This document shows positions 21,073 through 28,488 of a DNA stretch of 28,488 nucleotides, piece after piece (position 1 is the first letter of the stretch; every line of letters begins with the position of its first letter). The notes below the pieces were generated by a model, which was given only the letters and a program-made list of their open reading frames with translations, had not been told where the DNA came from and searched no databases. The position numbers and the translations under genes are program-made. This DNA comes from a virus: IMG/VR virus record IMGVR_UViG_3300029258_001682, positions 1 to 28,488 of that record; one strand, written 5' to 3'.

Positions 21073-21984
21073 CTATGGGTTTACAAATTGCGCTGAAACT
21101 TTTCGGATCAAACGCCCAGCCAATTCCAGCTCCCTTGATCGACGCGCAACCTCATCATGGACTGTAGCCATGCACATTACGCATCCTTCTTTTTTTATTT
21201 CCTCGGAAACAAACTTTGTTATTTCCTTCATATGATCAAGATAATCTTCTGCAAATGCTTCGAATCCAGAAAGAACCAGACTCTCTTCATTGTCAGAATC
21301 TATCTTCATCCCCGCAACAATGCCTTTGTAATTCTGGTAAGAAACGAGAGCATTCTCATATATATCAACAAGATTATTCTCCAAGTCCATCAAAGCACTT
21401 GTTGTTTCTTCTTCGAAATCTTTCAAATCGTCTTCAGATACCAGCCCCTCACAGACATTTTCAAATCGAGGATGAATATCCATTGGAACCCCAAGGTCAT
21501 AATCCCATCCGTGCATTACGGCCTTGTCCCTGTTCTTGTTAATATGTTTTCGCCATAAGGTTCCACCCTCAAATAACTTATCCAGCCTCTCCTGTGTCTC
21601 GCTCAAAGGAGTTCTCTTTGTAGAAACCACAGACATAATGCCCAGCAAATTCTCACCCAAGCTTCCACTCGTAAAGAAATTATCCACTGCCTTTTTGGCT
21701 GCTTCTTCAGCAAGATTATCCGGATTTACAACCGGCACATCCATGCTCTCAGTCGTCATGAACTTTACGATTCCCCCGTCATCTATTTTGTATGACGACT
21801 TAAAAAATTGTCCATCTTCATTTACCACCACAACATGATCCTTGAAAGTAGCGAGCAATAACGCATTACCCCCAAAGGTATCAGAGTCTTCCTCAACTGC
21901 CTCGTTCACAGCGGTCAACTTGTTCTCGTAAGAACCAACCGCGATTTTCTCCAATGTTTTTGCCTCTACAATCGGAAAACCCAT
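21073..21984 (-). CDS. Hypothetical protein, first gene after the promoter, prohead region
   Basis: A 303-residue, mildly acidic protein. It starts MGFPIVEAKTLEK; I-V-E|A at residues 5-7 fits the protease signature. The first 75 residues are beta-rich (NALLLATFKDHVVVVNEDGQ), and the remainder is helical with a long amphipathic stretch near residues 185-265 (LMDLENNLVDIYENALVSYQ). It begins shortly after the promoter-like sequence and a good AGAGGAGAGG site. Position between portal and core genes suggests a head-assembly protein. No family recognised. Confidence 0.65.
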   Translation of the reverse strand: MGFPIVEAKTLEKIAVGSYENKLTAVNEAVEEDSDTFGGNALLLATFKDHVVVVNEDGQFFKSSYKIDDGGIVKFMTTESMDVPVVNPDNLAEEAAKKAVDNFFTSGSLGENLLGIMSVVSTKRTPLSETQERLDKLFEGGTLWRKHINKNRDKAVMHGWDYDLGVPMDIHPRFENVCEGLVSEDDLKDFEEETTSALMDLENNLVDIYENALVSYQNYKGIVAGMKIDSDNEESLVLSGFEAFAEDYLDHMKEITKFVSEEIKKEGCVMCMATVHDEVARRSRELELAGRLIRKVSAQFVNP

Positions 21985-22018
21985 ATTTCCTCTCCTCTAA
22001 ACAGGACGTTACAGTCCT

Positions 22019-22047
22019 ATTAACGTATTTAATATAGAATGTGTCAA
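22019..22047 (-). promoter_or_regulatory. Promoter-like sequence between portal and head-core genes
   Basis: The 124-base gap (21985-22108) is the longest non-coding stretch of the window and is AT-rich. On the minus strand TTGACA (22047-22042) is followed after 17 bases by GTTAAT (22024-22019), four of six matches to the bacterial -10. The TTGACA is perfect, and the AT-rich bases before it could act as an UP element. A 5-bp hairpin (AGGAC/GTCCT) lies just downstream. It is well placed to drive the core-protease-capsid set. No T4-late TATAAATA was seen here. Confidence 0.45.
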
Positions 22048-22108
22048 ATTTTCATATATTTTATATGTAATTCCATATTAATTTTACTTCCAGTATACTT
22101 CCAATACC

Positions 22109-24835
22109 TTATTTGTTCGTTGCCCTCATACTATGGGATAACTCCCTCAACAAATACCCTGTCTCTCTCAATTGACGTCCAAGTGCATTATTGGGGTCGG
22201 CCATTACCTTTCGGATAGACGCTTCCATACGTTTCTCGTCCTCCCTGTTTCCGACCATCATTTCCCGTTCACTTATCGGAACCCTTTCAAAATTACCTAT
22301 TGATCTGGGCTGCTCATACATTATGAACCTGCGCCCATCAGGAGTGATTATCTCCCTGCCCTCAAACCCCGCACCAGCCTGTCCCATCGCCTTGGCCTCT
22401 TCTACCCTCTGTTTCATTACTTCTGCGGCCTCATCATCAGACATCCCATAAACCTTGGTAAGCAGATAATACAAAGACACCTGAGCCTGCATCATAGACG
22501 CCAGATTAGCCCTTGCATTCCTTACCTCCATCTGACCAAGTTCAAATATCGCAGAAGGGGCCGTCATCTCAACTTCAAAATCTACAGCAGCAGGATCAAT
22601 CTTCCTCGCCGCAAGATGTACTCTGCATATCTTGTGCAAACCATTTCTAAGTTCTCTTTGCACACGGAGAATAGTACGTCCGAATCTGACATCCTCTGAA
22701 GAAAGCGTAGCTCTACTCGGTTGATTCTCATCGTATCCCATATATGCCTTCGGAACTTTAATCGCTGCATAAAGCTTATTACGGAAATAATCTACGTCTT
22801 CTACATGCTGATAAGCAGGCCCATTCAATACATCAACTCTCGTTTGTTCCCTGCCATCTCGCATTGCCAGAAAAAAGTCCTCATCAAACGAGAGAGGGCT
22901 GTACCGAAAGTCGAGTTTTCCCGTCTTCGGATTAACGAACTTTTTCTTCTTTAATCGATGCATTGCTTCCTGCATAGCAGCTTCCGCATCATGCTTGGAC
23001 ATATTCCCAACGTCTACATAAAAGGCGTATCTCGACGGCGAGCGAGTCAGTCTATATACTAACAAAGAGTCCTCAAGTAACATCAACCTTTTCCATACCC
23101 ATCTGGCTGGTTCGAGAACACTCCAGCCAAAAACAGACTGTCGTCGTTTCGCTTGCAATCTCATATGCACAACACGCCATGGTTCGTATACTGCAATATC
23201 TCCCTGCTGATTTACTGCCGAACCCTTTTGTGTCATCATCTTTTTGAAATGCTCTGGATTTATGTCTATGTTTGAACTGTATGACTGAGCAAACCCCAAA
23301 AGTGCATCATTCTTGCTCTGTACTCTCCGCATTGTAGCCGCAGGTAAATAACGCAAACCTTCAACCCCATTATCACTTACAAGTATTTCGTCGAACTCAT
23401 TCCCATAGTGACAAAGCCCCCTTGATACTCCCCAGACCTCATCTTCAATATCAAGTTTTTTCCGCATCATGGTTTCAAGATCATTCTTAATATTTTCTTG
23501 CTTACAATTTATCCATACAGATTTCCTCTCCGTACTGTCCACCTGCGAACTGTCATCCGCATAAATATCCAGAGCTGAATTATGTACAACCACTCCATTG
23601 CAAACAAAATTATGATAAACAGGAACCGAAATGTCATATATATCGTCACGCTCATTTAGTTTTTCTACTTTGTCAACCCTATGGTTTGCACATGAATCAA
23701 GAAGATCATATTTCTCTGCCTTCCTTTTAATCGTACTCCATGACACCTTTAATAATCTAGCAGCATTAGCTATCGTGCCACCCTCTATTAATGCGGCCTC
23801 TATTTTTTCCTTCGGAATATCCATTCGATTAGGTTGTGATAATCCTATCCTTTGCTTCCATTCTTTGCTTTTCTTTTCCCCTTTGCGTGCTTGAGACATT
23901 TTCCTCTTTGTCTCTTCGGATAACTTTTTTCCCTTACAATAAGTATTACCCTTCATCTTACGAGACATCTCAAGCCTTCGCTCCTCTGTCCATTCTGGGA
24001 AATACTTACTATTGTCCAATTTAGCTATATGTTTTTTAGCATGCTCTGCTCTATCAAGAATTTCCAAGTTAGAAGGTGCATTGCAAAGACTATTATTATC
24101 AACATGATGCATTGTATCATCATCTTTTACTTCCAAGAAAAACATTCCAACCAACCTATGCACAAACATCCATCTACGTCCCGGATTGCCATCTTTTGCC
24201 CTTATCTGAGAGCCATGATTGGGCTGATGGACTTGCCAGTAAATACCCGAGTCAGCACTGTTAATATTTCTTATCCTTACAACCCCGGGCATCAACCTGT
24301 CGCCACACTTTAGATCTTTGGCTTCTTTCCATGTTTCATCTTTCATCATGAAAAGATGATCTTCTGTACATCTGATTTCTCTGCCATCATCCATTACTAC
24401 AGACACCATGGGCTTTTCGTGATCTTGGTTTCCGCTAAGGGTTGCTTTGTCAGCTTTCGCTGGAACCAACGATCTCAAATCCTTGTCATACGATAACACA
24501 TGGAAAGAACCTCCATGCTCGGCAAGGTCTCTTATTTTCCTCCAGCCCCATTCAAGCGTATAAATTAAAGAATCCCCAGACAAACATGACAGATCAGGGT
24601 ATGAGTCCATCTCTTCGTAATCGGCATAACGATAAAGTAATCTGCGATCTAATTTCAAATCCTCAGACACATTCCCCATGCCCATCATATCAAGACCGGG
24701 AATATGCGACTGCATGCCATACCTGTTTGTACGGGTTAATTCTTTCCCAGCAACGGACAAATCATCACGCGCCTTTTGATCGCGCCCGAATACTTCTCTT
24801 ATAAAACCAAATACTGCCGATGAAAGTTTAGCCAT
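22109..24835 (-). CDS. 20: Portal protein (gp20-like) interrupted by an intein
   Basis: A 908-residue precursor. Removing residues 84-419 joins DSYPDLS to SALDIYADDSS, a highly conserved gp20 element. The 572-residue mature protein is close to T4 gp20 (524 residues). Conserved portal features follow: WINCKQENIKNDLETMMRKK, the WRVVHMRL segment, LLVYRLTRSPSRYAFYVDVG, GNMSKHDAEAAM, TGKLDFRYSPLSFDEDFFLA and VDYFRNKLYAAIKVPKAYMG. The portal dodecamer forms the DNA gate at one capsid vertex and is the docking site for terminase and neck. The start ATG at 24835 follows AGGAAG. Splicing must happen for a working portal, so splicing speed could limit head assembly. Confidence 0.95.
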   Translation of the reverse strand: MAKLSSAVFGFIREVFGRDQKARDDLSVAGKELTRTNRYGMQSHIPGLDMMGMGNVSEDLKLDRRLLYRYADYEEMDSYPDLSCLSGDSLIYTLEWGWRKIRDLAEHGGSFHVLSYDKDLRSLVPAKADKATLSGNQDHEKPMVSVVMDDGREIRCTEDHLFMMKDETWKEAKDLKCGDRLMPGVVRIRNINSADSGIYWQVHQPNHGSQIRAKDGNPGRRWMFVHRLVGMFFLEVKDDDTMHHVDNNSLCNAPSNLEILDRAEHAKKHIAKLDNSKYFPEWTEERRLEMSRKMKGNTYCKGKKLSEETKRKMSQARKGEKKSKEWKQRIGLSQPNRMDIPKEKIEAALIEGGTIANAARLLKVSWSTIKRKAEKYDLLDSCANHRVDKVEKLNERDDIYDISVPVYHNFVCNGVVVHNSALDIYADDSSQVDSTERKSVWINCKQENIKNDLETMMRKKLDIEDEVWGVSRGLCHYGNEFDEILVSDNGVEGLRYLPAATMRRVQSKNDALLGFAQSYSSNIDINPEHFKKMMTQKGSAVNQQGDIAVYEPWRVVHMRLQAKRRQSVFGWSVLEPARWVWKRLMLLEDSLLVYRLTRSPSRYAFYVDVGNMSKHDAEAAMQEAMHRLKKKKFVNPKTGKLDFRYSPLSFDEDFFLAMRDGREQTRVDVLNGPAYQHVEDVDYFRNKLYAAIKVPKAYMGYDENQPSRATLSSEDVRFGRTILRVQRELRNGLHKICRVHLAARKIDPAAVDFEVEMTAPSAIFELGQMEVRNARANLASMMQAQVSLYYLLTKVYGMSDDEAAEVMKQRVEEAKAMGQAGAGFEGREIITPDGRRFIMYEQPRSIGNFERVPISEREMMVGNREDEKRMEASIRKVMADPNNALGRQLRETGYLLRELSHSMRATNK
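23579..24586 (-). mobile_element. Intein with HNH homing endonuclease (336 residues) in the portal gene
   Basis: The element begins CLSGDSLIYT (splicing block A, Cys 1) and has block B at GREIRCTEDHLFM (T-x-x-H), block F at YDISVPVYHNFVCNGVVV and ends H-N before Ser +1. The endonuclease lies between blocks B and F: an HNH unit with FVHRLVG, then HHVDNNSLCNAPSNLEIL and a terminal KKH; then a NUMOD3-like unit (KKLSEETKRKMSQARKGEKK); then a helix-turn-helix (GTIANAARLLKVSWSTIKRK). Class 1 inteins with Cys/Asn/Ser splice by standard chemistry. It inserts in a very conserved portal stretch, typical of homing targets. All key residues are present, so it looks active. Confidence 0.95.
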
Positions 24836-24845
24836 GAACTACTTC

Positions 24846-25235
24846 CTATGGATTGCTTCGTTTTGCATATTTATGTAGAACCTTTGCAGCCTTGTCTACA
24901 GTTACGTTCCTGTGGGATTCACCATGCCTATACCCCGGATCTTTGGTGATACTCAAGTATACAGTTGATCCTTTATCATCCTCTATCTCCAGTACACCCA
25001 TATGATCTTTCAGATGCTCCGAAGATTTCTTATGATAAATATTATACGAATGAAAACCAAGGTCCCTGTTAAAATAATATCCAAATTTCCATGTACCCTT
25101 GAGCTTTCTTTTTAGATTGTTCACAAATTTAGCGAGCTTAGTCTTCGCTTCCTTCGATTTTTCTTTGCTGCTATACATGGAAGAAGTTTCTCCCAGAACC
25201 TGATTTGCCAAACCTTTTATTTCTTCAATCCTCAT
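24846..25235 (-). CDS. Class B tagged protein upstream of portal (putative internal protein)
   Basis: A 129-residue protein starting MRIEEIKGLANQVLGETSSM, with L-G-E|T at residues 14-16. GGAGG precedes the ATG. The rest is basic and mixed alpha/beta: a helix (SKEAKTKLAKFVNNLKRKLK), strands (GTWKFGYYFNRDLGFHSYNI, then GVLEIEDDKGSTVYLSI) and a C-terminal helix (VDKAAKVLHKYAKRS). A small folded domain following a removable leader fits a T4-type internal protein. No enzymatic motif is recognised. Confidence 0.75.
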   Translation of the reverse strand: MRIEEIKGLANQVLGETSSMYSSKEKSKEAKTKLAKFVNNLKRKLKGTWKFGYYFNRDLGFHSYNIYHKKSSEHLKDHMGVLEIEDDKGSTVYLSITKDPGYRHGESHRNVTVDKAAKVLHKYAKRSNP

Positions 25236-25244
25236 TAGAGCCTC

Positions 25245-25979
25245 CTACTTGGCAACAATCTCAGGGGCCGTCCTGTCAGTCATAGTACCCTTGTACACAG
25301 TTTTGCTGCCTTTCAGCAAAGCATACTGTCCGTTCTTGTAGATATACAAAAAATACTTGCCACCTTTAGGTCCTGTCAGATAAAAAACTCTCTCCACCCA
25401 TTGTCGCACGGAATTTGGGAAATTCTCCATTTTCCCTTCTTTCCCATGATAAACAGTGTAATAACCCTCCAACCTGCCAACAGTCTTCTTCACTCTTTTT
25501 CTTGGAAATTTAATTTCCACTTTCTTTTTGGCCAGCCTTTTGTTCTTCTGGTTCCGGGCCATCAACTTATTCGCAGCACCTGTCTCTCCCTTGCCTATGC
25601 CCTTTTTCAGCCTGTCCTTAACCTTGTTTGCAAATGGAAATACAACATCGGGGTCCAATGCCTGATCTGTATAAATCAAATTAGCACTCCACGTAAATAC
25701 AGGACGACCCCTTTTAATGTCATCCCAGTATTCTGTCTCTACGTTATACAAATCGTGACCGGGTTCATATTCAATCTGGAGCAAAAACATGGGCCAGTAA
25801 TCCAGCCACTTCATGTTCTTGCCCTTTCGCATTGCAAACTTAGCCTGTACTGTCTTGCCCCCTCGCTTTAACATCGTAGGTTGTAGTTTAAACGACTTGC
25901 CAGTCTTCTGTTTAAGAAAACTCTCAATTTTCTTGGAAACAATCTGAATCTGATTTGCGGCAATTGTTGTATAATCCAT
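25245..25979 (-). CDS. Hypothetical basic alpha/beta protein
   Basis: I choose the ATG at 25979: AGGAG lies eight bases upstream and it begins one base after the previous stop; the frame is open 15 codons further up without a site. The 244-residue product starts MDYTTIAANQIQIVSKKIES, which resembles a helical leader but has no clean L-x-E. It contains strands (MKWLDYWPMFLLQIEYEPGH), a very basic helix (ARNQKNKRLAKKKVEIKFPR) and a C-terminal beta part (GGKYFLYIYKNGQYALLKGS). A packaged DNA-associated protein is possible. Function unknown. Confidence 0.65.
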   Translation of the reverse strand: MDYTTIAANQIQIVSKKIESFLKQKTGKSFKLQPTMLKRGGKTVQAKFAMRKGKNMKWLDYWPMFLLQIEYEPGHDLYNVETEYWDDIKRGRPVFTWSANLIYTDQALDPDVVFPFANKVKDRLKKGIGKGETGAANKLMARNQKNKRLAKKKVEIKFPRKRVKKTVGRLEGYYTVYHGKEGKMENFPNSVRQWVERVFYLTGPKGGKYFLYIYKNGQYALLKGSKTVYKGTMTDRTAPEIVAK

Positions 25980-25980
25980 C

Positions 25981-26259
25981 TTATCGTCTCCTGTATATTT
26001 CCATCGATACAGGGCGTTCATCAAAATCGAAAGGTGGTTTCTTCACATCCGGAGTAGCTGCTCTCGCAAAATTAACACCTGTTCTATACCTCCCTCTCAG
26101 AGGATTCATTCTGAAATCAGGAGCTGACTGCCCCCTCAGCACGGCTCCCGGATCATGACTCTGCCTCCCAATGGCACTTATCACCTCCGGAGTATTGGCC
26201 ACATACCTTACTACGTTACCAAGTGCTTCGTTTGCTCTGCTTAATTTAATTCGAGGCAT
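25981..26259 (-). CDS. Small hypothetical protein, P/R-rich
   Basis: A 92-residue protein starting MPRIKLSRANEALGNVVRYV. The leader resembles class B (helical, R-A-N-E-A-L-G) but has N where the E of the cleavage site would be. The rest is rich in R, P and G (RGQSAPDFRMNPLRGRYRTG) and probably extended. The ATG lies 14 bases inside the upstream gene, after GGGAG, so translation is coupled. It could be a relative of the tagged proteins that is not cleaved, or a linker-type virion protein. Confidence 0.6.
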   Translation of the reverse strand: MPRIKLSRANEALGNVVRYVANTPEVISAIGRQSHDPGAVLRGQSAPDFRMNPLRGRYRTGVNFARAATPDVKKPPFDFDERPVSMEIYRRR

Positions 26260-26830
26260 CGTCTCCCTCTTCTTCCTCTATGTCTTCATTATTGTTTTTG
26301 TCATCATCTTCGCCTTCGGTATCCTCCCCCATGTCTTCGATGTCATCTGGCTCATCTGATGCTACATCTTCATCATTGCTGTTATTATCGTTTTCGCCAT
26401 CATATTCATTGTTATCATATTCATTGTTGTTTTCATTATCGCTGCCATCATTATATCCATCATTTTCTATGACGTCATTGTTTTCCCATTCATCGAACTC
26501 TTCTTCATCGAACTCTTCTTCATCTATATCAGCCTTTTCGTTATCAGGCTTGCTCTCTATCTGCCTCATCCTGTCAGTATCAATGTTGAAAAAGTCGGCC
26601 AATTCCATCACTGACTTTAATGCACCGCCCTTGTCTTCCTGTGTTATCTGTAATGCAGCATTCTGAGGAGACAATCCCATCTGATACCATGAGTGAACAA
26701 CCTTCGCCCCATATGCCTTTATATTCTTACCCCGCTTCGACAATTCTTTTTTTAATTTCTGGAGCCACTTTTTATATGATGTACTTTCGTCCAAATCGAT
26801 TGTCACTCCTCCCTTGAATCCGTCTTTCAT
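26246..26830 (-). CDS. Protein with helical N-terminal domain and D/E/N-rich tail
   Basis: A 194-residue protein, ATG overlapping the upstream stop as ATGA. Residues 1-90 look folded and helical (YKKWLQKLKKELSKRGKNIK, then AADFF-type helices ending DTDRMRQIES). Residues 95-194 are nearly all D, E, N and G in irregular repeats of E-Y-D/N-N-E type, encoded by a low-complexity run at about 26270-26530. Such acidic tails can neutralise very basic partners; the preceding gene product (26827-27129) is extremely basic. Function unknown. Confidence 0.65.
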   Translation of the reverse strand: MKDGFKGGVTIDLDESTSYKKWLQKLKKELSKRGKNIKAYGAKVVHSWYQMGLSPQNAALQITQEDKGGALKSVMELADFFNIDTDRMRQIESKPDNEKADIDEEEFDEEEFDEWENNDVIENDGYNDGSDNENNNEYDNNEYDGENDNNSNDEDVASDEPDDIEDMGEDTEGEDDDKNNNEDIEEEEGDDASN

Positions 26831-27129
26831 TCCAACCAGTCCTTGAATACCTTTTTGACTTTAAGTGTGCGCCTGTATCCTCTCTTCGGCCTGCCTATCT
26901 TCTCCAAAGCCTGCTGATGCATCCTATGGCTTGCTGTCTTCCTCTTTTTCTTGCGCTCCCGGCTAATCTGTTTAGCCTTTCGTCGATAATCCATTTTTTT
27001 CTCTATATTAGCTTTCTTATCTTTAAGGCTTCGACGTCTCTTGATTTTTATACGCCTACCCTCTTCTATGCTCTCAGACTCCCCTAAAACTTCATTCCTT
27101 ATGTCCATGATTTCTTTTAGACTACCCAT
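26827..27129 (-). CDS. Class B tagged, extremely basic protein (putative internal protein)
   Basis: The ATG at 27129 is chosen because GGAGG lies five bases upstream; an in-frame ATG four codons earlier overlaps that site. The 100-residue product starts MGSLKEIMDIRNEVLGESES, with L-G-E|S at residues 15-17 and another candidate, I-E-E|G, nearby. After the leader the protein is about half K and R, with helical segments such as KMDYRRKAKQISRERKKKRK. It looks like a DNA-binding protein that would be packed with the genome. Production is coupled to the acidic-tailed gene that follows. Confidence 0.75.
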   Translation of the reverse strand: MGSLKEIMDIRNEVLGESESIEEGRRIKIKRRRSLKDKKANIEKKMDYRRKAKQISRERKKKRKTASHRMHQQALEKIGRPKRGYRRTLKVKKVFKDWLE

Positions 27130-27142
27130 TGTTTCCTCCATG

Positions 27143-27664
27143 TTACGCAGCTCTTTTTATCTTTGCTGCCTTGGCATCTCTGCGAATATCTCCCAATAAC
27201 CCATTCAACCTTGCCATGAACTTACCCAAGTACATATCATACTTTTTTCTGCCTTTTTTCTTTATCAGATTATTTATATCCCGTGGGTGAAACCTCGGTA
27301 AATCATACCTTTTTATCAGTCTATCATTTTTGTCACTTACAATTATACTTCCACCCAGCACTAACCAGAACCATTTAGAAGGAGATGTCAACTTCCGAAA
27401 GTACCTTCTGTCTATCGTGACGTCTATCCACCTACCATGCTTTTCTGCTCCATATGTGATCACTGCATCCTTTTCGGCCCAGCCATGACGTCTGTTCTCC
27501 CAGATCATATGTCTTTCCATCAGTTTCTTGATCTGCGATTCCAGATCCAAATTGTCTACCCACTTTGTTAACGCCTTTGCTTTGCGAGAAGTATCAGCAC
27601 CTATATCAAACATCTCTTCCAGTACTTCAGACTTAATCTGCCGTATTTGTTGTATGCAATTCAT
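27143..27664 (-). CDS. Class B tagged basic protein, 173 residues (putative internal protein)
   Basis: It starts MNCIQQIRQIKSEVLEEMFD, with L-E-E|M at residues 15-17. The ribosome site is weak and the start lies three bases after the upstream stop, so translation is coupled. The body has a helical segment, then strands (KDAVITYGAEKHGRWIDVTI, KWFWLVLGGSIIVSDK) and a basic helical end (YLGKFMARLNGLLGDIRRDA). The hydrophobic strand is too short and interrupted to be a membrane span. The function of the mature domain is unknown. Confidence 0.7.
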   Translation of the reverse strand: MNCIQQIRQIKSEVLEEMFDIGADTSRKAKALTKWVDNLDLESQIKKLMERHMIWENRRHGWAEKDAVITYGAEKHGRWIDVTIDRRYFRKLTSPSKWFWLVLGGSIIVSDKNDRLIKRYDLPRFHPRDINNLIKKKGRKKYDMYLGKFMARLNGLLGDIRRDAKAAKIKRAA

Positions 27665-27667
27665 CTT

Positions 27668-28330
27668 CTAACGATAAAAAACCCATTCTGCCTTATGTAG
27701 ATGAAGATTAAGTTTATCCCAATCATTTCTATTCATACTTTTCAAAAGTTTCTTAAAAGATACAGTAACCTTGTTTGCAAAACTCGCTGCCTTCGACAAA
27801 CTCACATCCTTTTCAGATCTCTCATTAATTACCTTGGCGTACTTCAACCATCTCTCATATACCTTCTTAAGTCTAGGAAACAAATGTTTGGGGACATCAT
27901 TCCCCGGTCCCCACGGATACAATTTGTCAAGTGTAATGCGCACTTCATTTGATGGAAACAAAAGCTTTGAGTCTCGCATTTTATCTTCCTCTAAATCATT
28001 TACATCTTCTGTCAGTCTCATCTTTACATGCTGCTGTACATTCTTTGGCAAATCACTGAACTTGATCTTCTTGCCCAGATGCTTTCCTTCTTGTCCATCG
28101 CTCCATTGTGAATAACCTCTAGGCTCATCACCCACGCCTAACATTTGCTTGTACCCACGACGATCCGCTTCCCATCCTTTGCCTTGTGGAACAATAGTAT
28201 ACCTGTCTATGCTAACACCCTTTTTCTTAAGTCCATTATCATAGACATGGACCTTTGGCATCTTGCCTTCGGCTATCTCTCGACCTATGACGTCATGAGC
28301 AATCTCTCTTACCTGTTCTATATTGGACAT
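27668..28330 (-). CDS. Class B tagged protein, 220 residues (putative internal protein)
   Basis: The ATG at 28330 is chosen over one four codons upstream because GGAGG lies five bases before it. The product starts MSNIEQVREIAHDVIGREIA, with I-A-E|G at residues 19-21 as the likely cut. The body begins with strands (PKVHVYDNGLKKKGVSIDRY), has a central region around VQQHVKMRLTEDVNDL, and ends in helices (LKKVYERWLKYAKVINERSE, WDKLNLHLHKAEWVFYR). No enzymatic motif is visible. The same leader type on neighbouring genes is the only clue to its role. Confidence 0.7.
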   Translation of the reverse strand: MSNIEQVREIAHDVIGREIAEGKMPKVHVYDNGLKKKGVSIDRYTIVPQGKGWEADRRGYKQMLGVGDEPRGYSQWSDGQEGKHLGKKIKFSDLPKNVQQHVKMRLTEDVNDLEEDKMRDSKLLFPSNEVRITLDKLYPWGPGNDVPKHLFPRLKKVYERWLKYAKVINERSEKDVSLSKAASFANKVTVSFKKLLKSMNRNDWDKLNLHLHKAEWVFYR

Positions 28331-28351
28331 CTTATCCTCCATTTATTTTTC

Positions 28352-28488
28352 TCAGCGCAAAATAAGAGTAGCATCCCTTTGAAGACCACGCTGCAAAGCT
28401 TTCACAAGATTAAGTTTTTTCTTTGTTACCCATGTATCATCATATCTCTGGCGAAGATAGTCTTCCATCTCTTCTGCCAATATTTGCA
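28352..28488 (-). CDS. C-terminal 44 residues of an unknown protein, cut by window edge
   Basis: The frame is open from the window end to a TGA at 28354-28352 and reads QILAEEMEDYLRQRYDDTWV and on to LQRGLQRDATLILR. It is helical and basic in its second half. L-A-E|E near its visible start resembles the class B cleavage element, so this could be almost the whole of another small tagged protein, but the true start lies outside the window. The following gene's leader begins about 20 bases after this stop. Confidence 0.6.
   Translation of the reverse strand, partial: QILAEEMEDYLRQRYDDTWVTKKKLNLVKALQRGLQRDATLILR

Noticed and set aside
26270-26530. Short repeated units (TTATCATATTCATTG type) as a possible array or origin
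   Set aside because: The repeats fall in frame within a gene and encode the D/E/N-rich tail. Units are irregular and there are no spacers, so this is neither CRISPR nor an iteron array.
613-28115. Many open frames on the plus strand, some over 150 codons
   Set aside because: They lie opposite real minus-strand genes, lack ribosome sites, and have compositions of antisense translations (S/L/F-rich). The minus-strand genes have consistent spacing, good sites and recognisable products.
27130-28342. Upstream in-frame ATGs at 28342 and 27141
   Set aside because: In both cases the ATG is part of ATGGAGG, which is the ribosome site of the ATG four codons later. The later starts have ideal spacing and expose the class B leader directly.
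1-28488. tRNA, rRNA, CRISPR, insertion sequence, integrase or attachment site
   Set aside because: No cloverleaf, rRNA-like stretch, repeat-spacer array or transposase/integrase motif was seen on either strand by reading. A covariance-model scan would be needed to exclude a diverged tRNA, but the lack of non-coding space makes one unlikely.

Overview
The window is a late (virion) gene block from a contractile-tailed, T4-like double-stranded DNA bacteriophage. Every gene lies on the minus strand, so transcription runs from position 28488 towards 1. Genes are packed with 1-4 nt overlaps or very short gaps, most have strong AGGAG-type ribosome binding sites, and no tRNA, rRNA or metabolic gene is visible. 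The host cannot be named from this sequence.

Layout in transcription order. 28488-24846: eight genes (one cut by the window edge) for small charged proteins, several with a short N-terminal tag. 24835-22109: a gp20-like portal protein interrupted by a 336-residue intein with an HNH endonuclease. 22108-21985: an AT-rich gap with a promoter-like sequence. 21984-20007: three putative prohead core genes. 20001-18499: a gp21-like prohead protease fused to a gp22-like scaffold, with a strong internal start for the scaffold alone. 18467-16977: gp23-like major capsid protein. 16906-16352: an Ig-like, probable decoration protein, followed by a strong intrinsic terminator (16265-16320). 16252-13557: three connector or unknown proteins and a gp13-like neck protein. 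13547-4368: about 22 small genes, many tagged, with a possible gp14-like neck gene at 8158-8646 among them. 4367-1010: virion and tail-completion candidates. 978-1: the first 326 residues of the tail sheath protein, which runs out of the window.

The main discovery candidate is a family of short N-terminal tags on otherwise unrelated small proteins. Class A reads M-(N/K/S)-L-R-K-R-x-Y-(L/I)-x-E followed by A, G or E. It occurs seven times between 12175 and 6341, plus one decayed copy. Class B is a helical leader of about 12-24 residues ending in (L/I)-x-E; it occurs on at least nine proteins. The (L/I)-x-E ending is the cleavage signature of T4-type prohead proteases, and the capsid protein here has a matching L-M-E at the place where gp23 is normally cut. 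I infer that the tags are capsid-targeting propeptides, like those of the T4 internal proteins, which load many small, mostly basic proteins into the prohead before the protease removes the tag. If so, this phage packages an unusually large set of internal proteins, interleaved with its neck genes. Related oddities are an ORF with two tagged proteins in one frame, a near-perfect 88-bp repeat of one tag module, and a decayed tag copy. The tag function is inference; the recurring sequences are seen directly.
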